From the NCBI GenBank assembly GCA_030613065.1, contig JAUWMQ010000015.1, positions 1-34,772 of the forward strand: a DNA stretch of 34,772 nucleotides. Reading direction: 5' to 3'. Positions 25,530 to 33,872 of this stretch are shown here, piece by piece. Under the pieces are notes generated by a model. That model had not been told where the DNA came from, ran no database searches, and saw only the letters and a list, made by a program, of their open reading frames with translations. Position 1 is the first letter of the stretch. Each line of letters starts with the position of its first letter. The stretch is from Candidatus Aegiribacteria sp. Lineage in GTDB: Bacteria > Fermentibacterota > Fermentibacteria > Fermentibacterales > JCC-6. The position numbers and the translations under genes were made by a program.

Positions 25530-27211
25530 TTAACTTAAAAAGAGTGATGTCTCCCATGCTTGAGACATCTGCTGATATAATTCGGAGAAATGAACCGGCA
25601 ATTCTGCTGGCTATTCTGCTGTTTGCTCTCATTGTGCGTCTCCCCGTTATTATGCGGAATCCCATCCCTGCTGGAGATGGCGTAGCATCCAATCTGGAAG
25701 TAGCCGTTAACCTCAGGGAGGGATACGGCTTCTCTACCATGAGGAAGTGGACCCTCTACAGCGAGTCCATGGATGAATTAAGGCCTGAAGGCAACAGGCA
25801 GCCTGTGATGATACTGCTCATCCATGCCCTGTTCCTTATCACCGGGCCCGGATTCACCGCTGTACAGATATTGTCACTTCTGATAGGGTTATTCTGCCTG
25901 TTCATGTGCTGGCTCTGGGCCAGAAGATACTTCGGGAAACTACCCGCTATGTTTACTCTTCTGGTTCTATCTGTGACACCGCTTTTCGTCTGGTATTCAA
26001 CTCAGCCTGACAGCCTTCTGCTTTTTACCGCTCTGTTTTTTGCCGTTCTGCTTGTTGCGGACAGAGAGACACTTTCATTCAGAAGAGTAATACTGCTGGG
26101 TATCCTGACCGGCCTCGGCTATCTGACAAGGACACAGGGAATGCTCCTGGTATTCTCGATCGGGTTCTGGATTCCATTAAGGGGAGGGGGAAAAAGGGTT
26201 CTCAAAACTCTTCTCTTCATTACTGTTTTTATCCTTATATGCATGCCATGGTTCATGCGCAACCTCAGTGTTTTCGGCTCTCCCACCTATACGCAGGGAG
26301 GGCAGTTCCTGCTGAACGAGAACCACTGGGCAGCATGGGAGGTCAGGGATACTCCGCCCGAGCCTCTGGATATGTTAAGGCATCAGGGGCCCGGCGCGGT
26401 TGCGGCATATCTGGTAAAGGGAACTCTGAGAGTTCTCGAGCCCGTCACTACTGGGTCTCTTCACAGAGGTGAGTGTTTTGGACAGCCATCCCTTGTCGGT
26501 TTTGCAATACTTGCCCTTCTGGCCCTCAGATCGAAGGGTCTGCGAAGAAAAATGATACTGCCTGTTATGGCAGCAATTCCTCCGTTGGCCGCACTGGTGC
26601 TTCATGAACACAGCAGCAGGTATCTTGCCTTTTTCATAGTGATAATCACCGCTCTGGGTTCTGCCGGACTGCTGTCATTTAGCAGGCTTGCCGGAAAGAG
26701 GATTGCCGCTGCTGCAGGTGTGCTGCTGCTTCTGCCGTTTGTTTACCCGCTGGGCCGAGTATTTTCAGAGAACTCTGTTGAGAGAGCATTGGAAGTGCAG
26801 GAGGTTTCACGGTGGCTTGAAGCGAATACCGGAACCGAAGACTGGGTTGTCACATATCCCAATGTGGAACTGCTTATCTGGCAGTACAGGCGGCCCACAC
26901 TGACTATGCCCAACGATTACGAGATGCTTCTGTGGCCATGCCTTGAAGAACATGGAGTGAGGTATATAGTCGTTGATAATTATCTTCCAGTGCTCAGACC
27001 GCATCTTTTAAATCGGTGGAGAAGAACTCCCGATGGCAGCGGATGGCAGTTGAACGATCCACCCGGTTTTCTGAGGGAAGTTTACCGAAGTGAATCCGGC
27101 AAATCCATTGTATACGAGATGGCGGATCACGTTCCTGAAGGATTCATGCACATTGACAGCCTTCCAAGGGACAACCTGCGGGCACTTCCACCCGCCGGGA
27201 TTCCCTGGTAA
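25526..27211 (+). CDS. GT-C superfamily membrane glycosyltransferase (GT39/ArnT-like)
   Basis: A 561-residue protein with about 10-12 membrane helices followed by a soluble tail (about 420-561). The first helix (26-41) is followed by NPIPAGDGVASNL, with the acidic pair position Asp51 typical of the first outside loop of GT-C lipid-linked sugar transferases, and by the PEGNRQPVMILL segment seen in ArnT/PMT relatives. The family transfers sugars from polyprenyl-phosphate donors to lipids or proteins on the outer face of the membrane; acceptor unknown. Start: GTG 25526, overlapping the regulator stop, or ATG 25547 (residue 8). Operon with the kinase and regulator suggests signal-controlled surface modification. 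It ends only 12 bases from the convergent peptidase gene with no terminator between. Confidence 0.8.
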   Translation: MINLKRVMSPMLETSADIIRRNEPAILLAILLFALIVRLPVIMRNPIPAGDGVASNLEVAVNLREGYGFSTMRKWTLYSESMDELRPEGNRQPVMILLIHALFLITGPGFTAVQILSLLIGLFCLFMCWLWARRYFGKLPAMFTLLVLSVTPLFVWYSTQPDSLLLFTALFFAVLLVADRETLSFRRVILLGILTGLGYLTRTQGMLLVFSIGFWIPLRGGGKRVLKTLLFITVFILICMPWFMRNLSVFGSPTYTQGGQFLLNENHWAAWEVRDTPPEPLDMLRHQGPGAVAAYLVKGTLRVLEPVTTGSLHRGECFGQPSLVGFAILALLALRSKGLRRKMILPVMAAIPPLAALVLHEHSSRYLAFFIVIITALGSAGLLSFSRLAGKRIAAAAGVLLLLPFVYPLGRVFSENSVERALEVQEVSRWLEANTGTEDWVVTYPNVELLIWQYRRPTLTMPNDYEMLLWPCLEEHGVRYIVVDNYLPVLRPHLLNRWRRTPDGSGWQLNDPPGFLREVYRSESGKSIVYEMADHVPEGFMHIDSLPRDNLRALPPAGIPW

Positions 27212-27223
27212 ACAGCCTGCCTT

Positions 27224-28708
27224 TTAATCCAGGATTGTGAATTTAACTGTTTCAGCTCCCCATGGACCTGATGCTGCCAGAATGTATACTCCGTTTCCGG
27301 TGTTTCCCGGAACCCAGCCAAGCTGGCAGGAACCAGGATAGAATTCCATGTTGGCAACCGTCTCAAGAAGGTGCCCCGAGATACTGTAGATGGATACATT
27401 AATCCTGCAACTCCGCATAACCTCCAGATTGATAACCAGATAATCCGAAACAGGATTTGAGGGGCAGGAGAGGGCCAGAACAGGGGTTTCATCGTGCGGT
27501 ACCTCACCCTCAATGGACAGCTGTCCTTCGCCTATGTCAAGTATGACCCCCTCTATGATGTTCATATTGTATGGCATTCCTGACAGCGGGAACTGATACC
27601 AGCCGTTGTAACCTCCGCCCCAGCCGAAATTCAGGTGGTAGAATTCATCTGTATTGTAACCATCAACTATCACGTTATGGCCGACCGTCGCCGGTACTCC
27701 GTCCACAATCGCCAGATGAGCCGGCATGGCGTTCATCATGTTATACGAAAGCTTTTCGTACAGACTGTCGGAAGATGCATCGAGAAGGCTGCAGTCCGTG
27801 AAGCTGAACTTCAGGTATGCATCGTAGGCCTGGTCAACCCCGAAAGTGCCGGAACCGGTTGAGGTATAGACCTGTTTGCATGCCCCTCCGCAGGCATATA
27901 CCAGCGCGGCTTTGTCAGAATCAGTAAGCGTCTCGTGGTTTATATAATGACTTTCCAGAGAGTCCATCAATACGTTTAACTCCGGCCATGAGGGGAAATC
28001 ATGTGCCACAAAATCATCGTCTATCCAGTAGAACTCATGGTAATTATGGTAGTAGTCATCAGCGTCACTGAATTGTGTACCGTTTGTTGTCTCTTCAAAA
28101 TTCAGAATTGATGCCATGGCAACCGCCGGACAACCCGCAACACTCCTGGAACCTGAAATATTATCCATAGGGCAGTAATTGTTGTAAGGTGCTCCCTGAG
28201 TCCAGTTTTCCATGAGCCATCCTTCTGTGGGCGTTGTACCCGCAGGGGGCCACTGTTCCGTAAGCTGGTCGGATAGCAGTACATACTCATCCGAGGAATA
28301 CTCTTCCCACCAGGAACGATGCACCTGAAGCAGCTCCGGAGGGGAGACATCCAGGAATGACAGTCTCAGTTCGATATCCCTTCTTATCATGTCGAGAAGG
28401 ATGCTTTTTTCCTCGGCATCTATCCTGCAGTTATCAGTATAAGAGTAAGCTATTATCGGAGGCAGTTCGGTATCTGCTGATGTTACTATGTATCCGACGG
28501 GATTTAGTTCGAAAACGTAAGCCAGTGACAGTTGATCCTGAGTGTTTTCAAGGACGCTGCAGCTGAGTATCGACCAGGACAGATTCCGTCCATCACGGGC
28601 AAGTCTGGCCTCCGCAACGCTCTCTGCCCCGAATTGATCTACCGGCATTGCGGTTAGAGTGCCTGAGAGAAACGCGAAAATGGATATGAATACAATTGAT
28701 AGCTTCAT
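27224..28708 (-). CDS. Secreted C10 (streptopain-type) cysteine peptidase with T9SS-like C-terminal module
   Basis: A 494-residue exported protein. Signal peptide MKLSIVFISIFAFLSGTLTA, then a Spi-like propeptide (about 23-150), then the C10 peptidase domain with catalytic Cys193 (SVAGCPAVAMASILNF) and His344 (VGHNVIVDGYN) and the WGGG turn of the family (LNFGWGGGYNGWYQFP). The last 80 residues (about 415-494) form a beta-sandwich sorting-type module: LALSCPSNPVSDYLVI, YSISGHLLE and GNGVYILAASG, matching the pattern of type IX secretion or FlgD-like tails. I start it at ATG 28708 because AGGAGG lies seven bases upstream and the signal peptide follows; the frame is open to 28792, which adds 28 residues without function. 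Likely a secreted nutrient peptidase. Confidence 0.9.
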   Translation of the reverse strand: MKLSIVFISIFAFLSGTLTAMPVDQFGAESVAEARLARDGRNLSWSILSCSVLENTQDQLSLAYVFELNPVGYIVTSADTELPPIIAYSYTDNCRIDAEEKSILLDMIRRDIELRLSFLDVSPPELLQVHRSWWEEYSSDEYVLLSDQLTEQWPPAGTTPTEGWLMENWTQGAPYNNYCPMDNISGSRSVAGCPAVAMASILNFEETTNGTQFSDADDYYHNYHEFYWIDDDFVAHDFPSWPELNVLMDSLESHYINHETLTDSDKAALVYACGGACKQVYTSTGSGTFGVDQAYDAYLKFSFTDCSLLDASSDSLYEKLSYNMMNAMPAHLAIVDGVPATVGHNVIVDGYNTDEFYHLNFGWGGGYNGWYQFPLSGMPYNMNIIEGVILDIGEGQLSIEGEVPHDETPVLALSCPSNPVSDYLVINLEVMRSCRINVSIYSISGHLLETVANMEFYPGSCQLGWVPGNTGNGVYILAASGPWGAETVKFTILD

Positions 28709-28759
28709 TATATCCTCCTGCACATAATCAGTTTTGAATATTTCGGATGGAATATATAG

Positions 28760-28792
28760 AAAAGTGATCCTCAGATAAAATGGAAGGATCAC
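28760..28792 (-). terminator. Intrinsic terminator of the radical SAM gene
   Basis: GTGATCCT (28764-28771) and AGGATCAC (28785-28792) form a perfect 8-bp stem around a 13-base loop. On the minus strand the stem is followed by TTTTCTATATA. It lies between the stop of the radical SAM gene (28835) and the start of the peptidase gene (28708), so the peptidase probably has its own promoter. Confidence 0.6.
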
Positions 28793-28834
28793 ATGACCGA
28801 TCTCAGGATTCTTGTACTGGTCTCGGAGCAGACA

Positions 28835-30223
28835 TTATTCTGGACTCCGTGCGAAGAAGTTTCTTCCTTTCAGAATCAGCATCAGAAATCTGTAGAAAAC
28901 AGTCACAAGTCTTGATCTCCTGTAGAAGAGAAGTTTCATGTCTTTTTCACACACGGGTAGCATGTCTGTTTGAGGTTTGATGCGTCCCTCTGAGAGTGCT
29001 GTTCTATACACTGTGGTACCAGGGAGAATTCGGATATGGTTTAAAAGCTCGATCTTTGCTCTGTTACCCAGAGTAAGTCTGATCTTCGTGCAGAAAAGCA
29101 ACTTTCTAAAGAATGAAACCACTGTTTCACCTGGATGATTTATAAGAAAATTGTAAGTGATAGTACTTGTAGTAAGCCCCCGGGCCAACTTCAGACTGTT
29201 ACGGATCTCCTTTGTGGTAAGTTGTTTATTAAGGGCATTGAGTCCCTTTGAACCGTACGCATCCGGGGAGAGTTCGAATTTGACGCAACCGGCCTTTTCA
29301 CACAGACTGATAAACTCTTTGTTCATAAAACGAGGATTGAACCAGGCGATCCATTTAATATGAACATCCCGGCGGAGAATCTCCCGGCATACTGCTTCTG
29401 AATGCTTCTGTGGTATGTTGAAAACAGGATCTACAAAGTGTACACATTCTATCTTCTCCCGGGCAATCTCTTCCATCTCATCCACAACCGCAGCAGGTTC
29501 ACGGAGTCGGAGAAGCGAACCGGAGAGGTACGGATATATGCAGTAGCTGCATGACAGAATACAGCCTCTCTTTGATTGGATACCGATTCCTGCGGGACTG
29601 TGAATGTACCTATCAGCAGGTAAAAGGCTTCTATCCGGAGAACCAGCCTCTGCAAGGTTGGTATGGTCTCTTTTTCCCGTAAAAAGAACGCTTCCGTTTT
29701 TACGCAGATAGAGCCCTTTTACGGAATCGGGTCTGTCCAGATTGTCCAGAAGTTCTGGAAAAGTATTCTCGCCCTCCAGGAAAACACCGAAGTCAATACT
29801 GTTTGAGTGTTCCATAATCCTTTCCGGAAACATGGAGAAGGTTTGCCCTCCCACAATGATCCGGCCATGGAAACCTGCTTCTTCAATTATATTGAGTGTT
29901 TTTGTGAGGTTGTTAAGGCAGTAGGAAATAGAAAAATCCTCATCAGCAAAAATATCGGAATAACCGAATGAATCTGCGTTCCTTATGGAGATTCCCACAA
30001 CATCAGGAGAAAAATCTGTTATTGCACTGGACAAATACTGCCATGGAGATTCCGATGTGCACAGATCAATAATTTGAACTGAGTGTTCCCTTGATATAGC
30101 GGTAGCAAGGTACACTAGACCCAGGGGGTAGACCGGGTCAGAAGTTGAAGCCTTCCCCGGTTGTGCCCAGTAGGACTGTATTAGAAGAACTCTATGCCTG
30201 CTGCTGCTTATGGTAATCTCCAA
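28835..30223 (-). CDS. B12-binding-type radical SAM protein
   Basis: A 462-residue cytoplasmic enzyme. The N-terminal region (1-165) has the Rossmann fold of cobalamin-binding radical SAM proteins (DPVYPLGLVYLATAIS, PDVVGISIRNADSF, IIVGGQTFS, FGVFLEGENTF) but lacks the DxHxxG cobalamin-ligand motif, so base-off B12 may be bound or absent. The radical SAM motif is C-x3-C-x2-C at Cys221, Cys225 and Cys228 (KRGCILSCSYCIYP). Relatives are BchE-like methyltransferases and cyclases; the specific product is unknown. The start is TTG 30223; the frame upstream holds no ATG or GTG before a stop, and no good ribosome site is seen, so the N terminus is uncertain. Closest relatives sit in natural-product or lipid-modifying clusters, but no such cluster surrounds it here. 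Confidence 0.85.
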   Translation of the reverse strand: MEITISSSRHRVLLIQSYWAQPGKASTSDPVYPLGLVYLATAISREHSVQIIDLCTSESPWQYLSSAITDFSPDVVGISIRNADSFGYSDIFADEDFSISYCLNNLTKTLNIIEEAGFHGRIIVGGQTFSMFPERIMEHSNSIDFGVFLEGENTFPELLDNLDRPDSVKGLYLRKNGSVLFTGKRDHTNLAEAGSPDRSLLPADRYIHSPAGIGIQSKRGCILSCSYCIYPYLSGSLLRLREPAAVVDEMEEIAREKIECVHFVDPVFNIPQKHSEAVCREILRRDVHIKWIAWFNPRFMNKEFISLCEKAGCVKFELSPDAYGSKGLNALNKQLTTKEIRNSLKLARGLTTSTITYNFLINHPGETVVSFFRKLLFCTKIRLTLGNRAKIELLNHIRILPGTTVYRTALSEGRIKPQTDMLPVCEKDMKLLFYRRSRLVTVFYRFLMLILKGRNFFARSPE

Positions 30224-30365
30224 TTCTGTTTTGAATCCATCTCGGAATGCTGTATGTGAAACTATAAAATACCACTACTCCTCCATAGCGGTCAATCAAT
30301 GGAACTGTGGGAATAAGAAGTGTGATTTGTAACGGATTTGTATATCTCACCTCCAATCCTTGTAT

Positions 30366-30399
30366 TCTGCAGGGAGCGATGGTTGCCACTCCCTGCAGA
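30366..30399. repeat. Stem-loop downstream of the beta-rich protein gene
   Basis: An 11-bp perfect inverted repeat, TCTGCAGGGAG (30366-30376) with CTCCCTGCAGA (30389-30399), starting nine bases after the stop of the minus-strand gene at 30408. No U-tract follows on the minus strand, so it may stabilise the transcript end or terminate weakly. Confidence 0.5.
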
Positions 30400-30407
30400 G
30401 ATCAGGA

Positions 30408-31061
30408 TCAGTTGATGATTGAACTGGAGAGGTTGTAAAGCAAGTGAACTGTACCGGTCGAATCGTTTATGTTAATTAGATATTGAACGAGACCGGTTCC
30501 ACGTGAGAAGAACAGATCGAAATAGAAATCAGGTTCTGTGGAATCCGTGTCTCTGAGATTGGCGCAGTTTGTATATGTTCCGGCCGGTACTGTGACGCTT
30601 GCCGAAAGGGAGAGGACTGTTCTGGTAATTGTCGGCTCAGGGGTGTCCGGTATCCAGCTGTCACCAAGTATAACCGGCAGTTTGATGAGTAGTTCGTAAT
30701 CGGTTGATGTTGTATCGTCGTACATTCTCCACTCGGTATCGGCATCATATGCATAGACTATGCTTGCATCGGTAGATGTAAACGATGTGTCCGGAGTGGT
30801 CATTATCGTGGTTGTGCTGTCCTGGAGCGTGTAAAGCTGAAAGCCCTGCTGATGAGTGGTTACTCCAAGGACTTCTGTAATGTTAGACCCGCTGATGGTA
30901 ATGGTATCGGCAGTAGCTGTGATGTAATATCCGCTCAATGAATAGTTCCACTGATTGCCGACCGGGCCAGCGGTTACTATGGCTTCGGTAGCCTGATGCC
31001 TTTGCTGGCGGGTGTCTGGTTGATGAAACAGGGATGAGCAGAAAGATTGGATTTCGTGCAT
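30408..31061 (-). CDS. Beta-rich hypothetical protein, probably exported; N terminus doubtful
   Basis: Not recognised to family level. The 217 residues are rich in Thr, Ser, Asp and Tyr with alternating strands, for example NQWNYSLSGYYITATADTI and SVTVPAGTYTNCANL, and resemble the secreted or lipoprotein-type beta proteins common in this lineage. Only one Cys pair (NCANL and SFC). The assigned N terminus (MHEIQSFCSSLFHQPD) is neither a signal peptide nor a lipobox. In the next frame, starting at ATG 31098, is a more hydrophobic segment (FLLIPVSS), so a frameshift near 31000-31050 may have detached the signal peptide. Either the gene is damaged or the start is wrong. No partner genes. Confidence 0.55.
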   Translation of the reverse strand: MHEIQSFCSSLFHQPDTRQQRHQATEAIVTAGPVGNQWNYSLSGYYITATADTITISGSNITEVLGVTTHQQGFQLYTLQDSTTTIMTTPDTSFTSTDASIVYAYDADTEWRMYDDTTSTDYELLIKLPVILGDSWIPDTPEPTITRTVLSLSASVTVPAGTYTNCANLRDTDSTEPDFYFDLFFSRGTGLVQYLININDSTGTVHLLYNLSSSIIN

Positions 31062-31215
31062 CGTAAACGCTAACCAACTTCAAGTATTGTAAGCGCATGG
31101 ATACCGCATGACCGAATATTATCAGTAATTGAATAATATTCTGAATTCCTACTCGGAACGATCGTATTTTGATGCCTGTGAATTGTTTTACATATCAGAA
31201 CTCAGGAGGAAAAAT

Positions 31216-31335
31216 GTGAATATTACTAACATCGGACATTCAACAATATTAATAGAAGATAATGGTTTCAATATACTTACAGGTCCGTTTTTCTCATCAG
31301 ACCTCTCAGGTTTGAAAAGAAAAACACTACCTTAA
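31216..31335 (+). pseudogene. 5' fragment of an MBL-fold metallohydrolase
   Basis: From GTG 31216, with AGGAGG six bases upstream, 39 codons read MNITNIGHSTILIEDNGF followed by NILTGPFFSSDLSGLKRKT and a stop. This is the first strand pair of UlaG/RomA-type metallo-beta-lactamase-fold hydrolases; relatives continue for about 200 more residues and have Asp where this has Gly (LTDP). The start and ribosome site are intact but the catalytic HxHxDH region is absent. The remainder has been lost and the coding frame runs into the fragment that follows. Confidence 0.7.
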
Positions 31336-31408
31336 CGCGATGGAAACGTATCTCCAGCTCGAACCTGACTCTCCGAAAAGAGCAGCGGTGGAAGAAGCGC
31401 TCGTTTAA
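31316..31408 (+). pseudogene. 3' fragment of a TPR-like protein
   Basis: In the frame one base off from the MBL fragment, 30 codons read EKHYLNAMETYLQL then EPDSPKRAAVEEALV and TAA. The pattern (AMETYLQLEPDSPKRA) is the end of a tetratricopeptide-repeat protein. No start lies in this frame. It overlaps the stop of the convergent NicO gene. Together with the MBL fragment this marks a deletion joining two genes. Confidence 0.6.
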
Positions 31409-32307
31409 CTCAGAAGACACCCTGCCAGCAGGAAGATCCCGAAACATACCATAAGAACACCGCCAACAAGGTGAAGAACCAGATCAAGAATCCGAGCACG
31501 TTTCTGGTCTTCGAAGAAGCGGGATATACCGCGCCGGAAAAAGATACTCAGCAGTCCCAACCCGGAAAGAAACAGCCCCATCCCAAAAGACATGGCCAGA
31601 ACAGCAAGGATACCGAGAAGCATGGCATCGGAGGTTACTGCAAAGATCATTATTGCGGATGCTCCGGGGCAGGGAATAAGACCGGAGAGGATAAGTCCCC
31701 CGAGGCCGGCAGCGGAGGCACTGGCCTGTTCACACTTACGGTAACCCCGCACACCCTGGTAAAGCATCCATGCCCCAAGGAGAACGACAATGCCGTAGGT
31801 AACAGGGAATAGAACAAGCTCCGCCTGATTAACAGATACCAGCAGGGACCGGGAGGCAACCCAGTAGAATCCGCCAACCAGAACGATAGCACTCCCCGCA
31901 TGTGCAAGCGACAGAAGAAAACCCGCCAGAATACCCTTAGCGGGTTTAGCTTTTTCACCCATGAAGTAACCGATCACGAGCATCTTACGATGCCCGGGGC
32001 CTATGACATGAAGAAAACCGAAAACAAAGGATGCCCCCAGAAGTACAAAAAGGCTCCCCAAATCCCCTCTGTCCTTAACACTCTGCATAGTCCTGGAGAT
32101 CGAGCGCTGCAGCGACCGCTGCAGGTCAATGCTGTATCTAAGCACAGGACCGATAATCCTGTTCGAGAGCAGCGCCGACTGTTCAGTTACCTGGCTCTGC
32201 TGCTGATTATCAGAAGTTCCTGAAAGGAAGGGATTACCCTGGCTCAACACCAATGACGGGATAAACAGTAGCAGAAAGACAGCGATGATGAAAACCTGAA
32301 ATCGCAT
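31405..32307 (-). CDS. NicO/RcnA-family metal (nickel/cobalt) transporter
   Basis: A 300-residue membrane protein with an N-terminal signal-like helix (1-22), a polar periplasmic stretch (23-85) and six helices. NicO signatures: GFLHVIGPGHRKML (about 97-110), SLAHAGSAIVLVGG (about 133-146) and GLIPCPGASAIMIF (about 212-225); the His and Cys in these helices line the metal path in the family. RcnA exports nickel and cobalt, other members import. The histidine-rich cytoplasmic loop of RcnA is missing; instead the loop near 185 reads RGYRKCEQASASAAG. The gene is five bases after the DUF1007 gene stop on the same strand, the standard pairing for this family. Confidence 0.85.
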   Translation of the reverse strand: MRFQVFIIAVFLLLFIPSLVLSQGNPFLSGTSDNQQQSQVTEQSALLSNRIIGPVLRYSIDLQRSLQRSISRTMQSVKDRGDLGSLFVLLGASFVFGFLHVIGPGHRKMLVIGYFMGEKAKPAKGILAGFLLSLAHAGSAIVLVGGFYWVASRSLLVSVNQAELVLFPVTYGIVVLLGAWMLYQGVRGYRKCEQASASAAGLGGLILSGLIPCPGASAIMIFAVTSDAMLLGILAVLAMSFGMGLFLSGLGLLSIFFRRGISRFFEDQKRARILDLVLHLVGGVLMVCFGIFLLAGCLLS

Positions 32308-32312
32308 GAACC

Positions 32313-32939
32313 CTAGATTTCCGACATGGTAACAACAACCTGCTGCGGGTACGCCAGGCCGGTATAGCTCCTGCCATCCCTGGACACCGACACGGAACCT
32401 CCGTATAGAATTTCAATATTCTGATTCTCCACGATCTGATAAGACGCATCCTCGCTGCCGGGACCACTAAGTGTAATCGGAGAGTCAGAACAGTAGAGGA
32501 TATCGCAGTAATAAGAGTGATCGTAAATCGCAACCGAGAAACATCCATCACAGACGGGCATATCGAAGGGCGTAAAGAACCGGTAAACCAGTGTCTGACC
32601 ATCCATATAAACGGTAAAATCCTCTACCGCAGAAGGGGACAGTGTTGTACTACCCGTACTGACGTACGTGAAGTAATCAAAATCGGCAAGGTTCGAGAAA
32701 GCGTTCTCATACACCAATTCAACCTCAGACGAGCTGAAGCTGCCATTCCCGTTTGCATCCCAATCGTTCACAACAGATGCGGTGAACATCGGGTCGAAAT
32801 ACCAGGTTATCTCCAGACCATCAAGGCAATCTCCTGAGAGACGAACCTCGATCCGTGTATCGATAAACATATGCGGATGAGCATAAGAAGTAACAAAAGA
32901 ACTCAACAGACAAATGGGACACAACCATCTACTAAACAC
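32313..32939 (-). CDS. DUF1007-family periplasmic protein
   Basis: A 208-residue exported protein. The signal peptide ends SSFVTSYA, and the mature protein begins HPHMFIDTRIEV, the hallmark AHPHxFxD start of DUF1007, with His at the extreme N terminus. Members accompany NicO/RcnA permeases and are proposed to deliver or bind the metal; this is inference from context. Middle DWDANGNGSFSSSEVELV (about 58-75) looks like a calcium-type EF-hand loop, DxDxNGxGxxxxxE, as in dockerins and EF-hand proteins. Start is GTG at 32939 with GAGGAG eight bases upstream. Coupled to the NicO gene, with which it forms an operon. Confidence 0.8.
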   Translation of the reverse strand: MFSRWLCPICLLSSFVTSYAHPHMFIDTRIEVRLSGDCLDGLEITWYFDPMFTASVVNDWDANGNGSFSSSEVELVYENAFSNLADFDYFTYVSTGSTTLSPSAVEDFTVYMDGQTLVYRFFTPFDMPVCDGCFSVAIYDHSYYCDILYCSDSPITLSGPGSEDASYQIVENQNIEILYGGSVSVSRDGRSYTGLAYPQQVVVTMSEI

Positions 32940-32954
32940 GGGTTTGCTCCTCTT

Positions 32955-33239
32955 TTACTCCTGGGATAGCTCTTTACCATAAAGTTTGATAACGCACTTG
33001 GGACAGATACCGTTGGAGAATTTGGCGTCGGAGTGATCGGAGATGTAAGACTCGATCTGCTGCCAGTAACCCTCATCATCCCTGACTTTATTGCACGAAG
33101 AACAGATAGGAAGCAAACCCTGAAGTCTAGCAATAGGAATCTTGATTTCAAACCGTTCCGGGAATTCTCCCGAAAAAGCATATTTTTCCAAGTATAACCT
33201 CCGATTCCTGCCTGAAACTGAGCATACGACCTGAAACAC
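32955..33239 (-). pseudogene. C-terminal Cys-rich remnant of a sensor protein
   Basis: 94 codons whose second half, LLPICSSCNKVRDDEGYW then ISDHSDAKFSNGICPKC, is the stereotyped C-terminal tail of many PAS/receiver signalling proteins (pattern PICxSCKKIRDDxGYW...HSDAxFSHGICPxC), with four cysteines possibly for zinc. The N-terminal 45 residues do not form a domain. GTG 33239 has no ribosome site, and a stop lies two codons upstream. I read it as the tail of a sensor whose front is lost, although a free-standing small protein is possible. Confidence 0.6.
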
Positions 33240-33313
33240 CCGCAGTCAAACATTGTAAGAGAATCCCATGCGCATCATGCCGCATCCTGGTCCGCTGATC
33301 ATACTTCCGCGCG

Positions 33314-33778
33314 TTAATTGACTTGAGTCGTTACCTGTTTGCTTCTCAGGCTGATAGTTGGAGTTTCCATGCTTTTGCCGGGAAAAGAAGAATCATGCTG
33401 TGGTTTCATATTACGTGAAGAACAGAATACAATGTACTTTCTGCACCAGGAGGAGTTGCTCTTCACTGTACTCCGGGCATAGTGCCGCACTCTGAGTTTT
33501 CTGATCATGGTTACCAATGGATCAACTTGATCGGATTCAACAACCTTCTTTTCCTCATCAGTCGAGAATTGCCAATATAGCTTGACAGCATCCAACGCTT
33601 GTCGGATCTGCCAATCATGTTTTCCTTCTTTACTAAGAGCATCTGAATAAGATGCTTCGTCCGGATGATTAAGATCCAGGTAATGCTTAACCCACCATAT
33701 CATGTAAGGTAAGTGGCTATCACTCACCAACTCTTGGTTTTTGAGAGCATTTTCAAACTCCTCTAGTTTCGTCTGCAA
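33314..33778 (-). pseudogene. Truncated integron-type tyrosine recombinase (IntI-like)
   Basis: A 154-codon N-terminal fragment. Residues 1-85 match the extra domain of long integron integrases (LPYMIWWVKHYLDL, HDWQIRQALDAVKLYWQF); residues 90-130 match the core-binding domain (LVTMIRKLRVRHYARSTVKS, WCRKYIVFCSSRNMKPQ). After METPTISLRSKQVTTQVN comes a stop, and the catalytic domain with the Arg-His-Arg-Tyr residues is absent; full-length relatives have about 450 residues. The start is TTG 33778, preceded by AGGAAGG, so the 5' end is intact. It points away from the GNAT cassette, the arrangement of an integron. I see no frameshifted continuation of the catalytic domain downstream (33240-33313). 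Confidence 0.75.
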
Positions 33779-33832
33779 GATAATCCTTCCTCAGTATATA
33801 AAGCTGCAGTATAACACCGCGTTTCCAATGTT

Positions 33833-33862
33833 AGTATACACCTGTTTACTATTTCGTGTCAA
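33833..33862 (-). promoter_or_regulatory. Promoter of the integrase remnant
   Basis: On the minus strand, TTGACA (33857-33862) is 18 bases from TATACT (33833-33838): a consensus -35 and a near-consensus -10, located 55 bases upstream of the TTG start at 33778. Confidence 0.6.
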
Positions 33863-33872
33863 TATACGTAAC

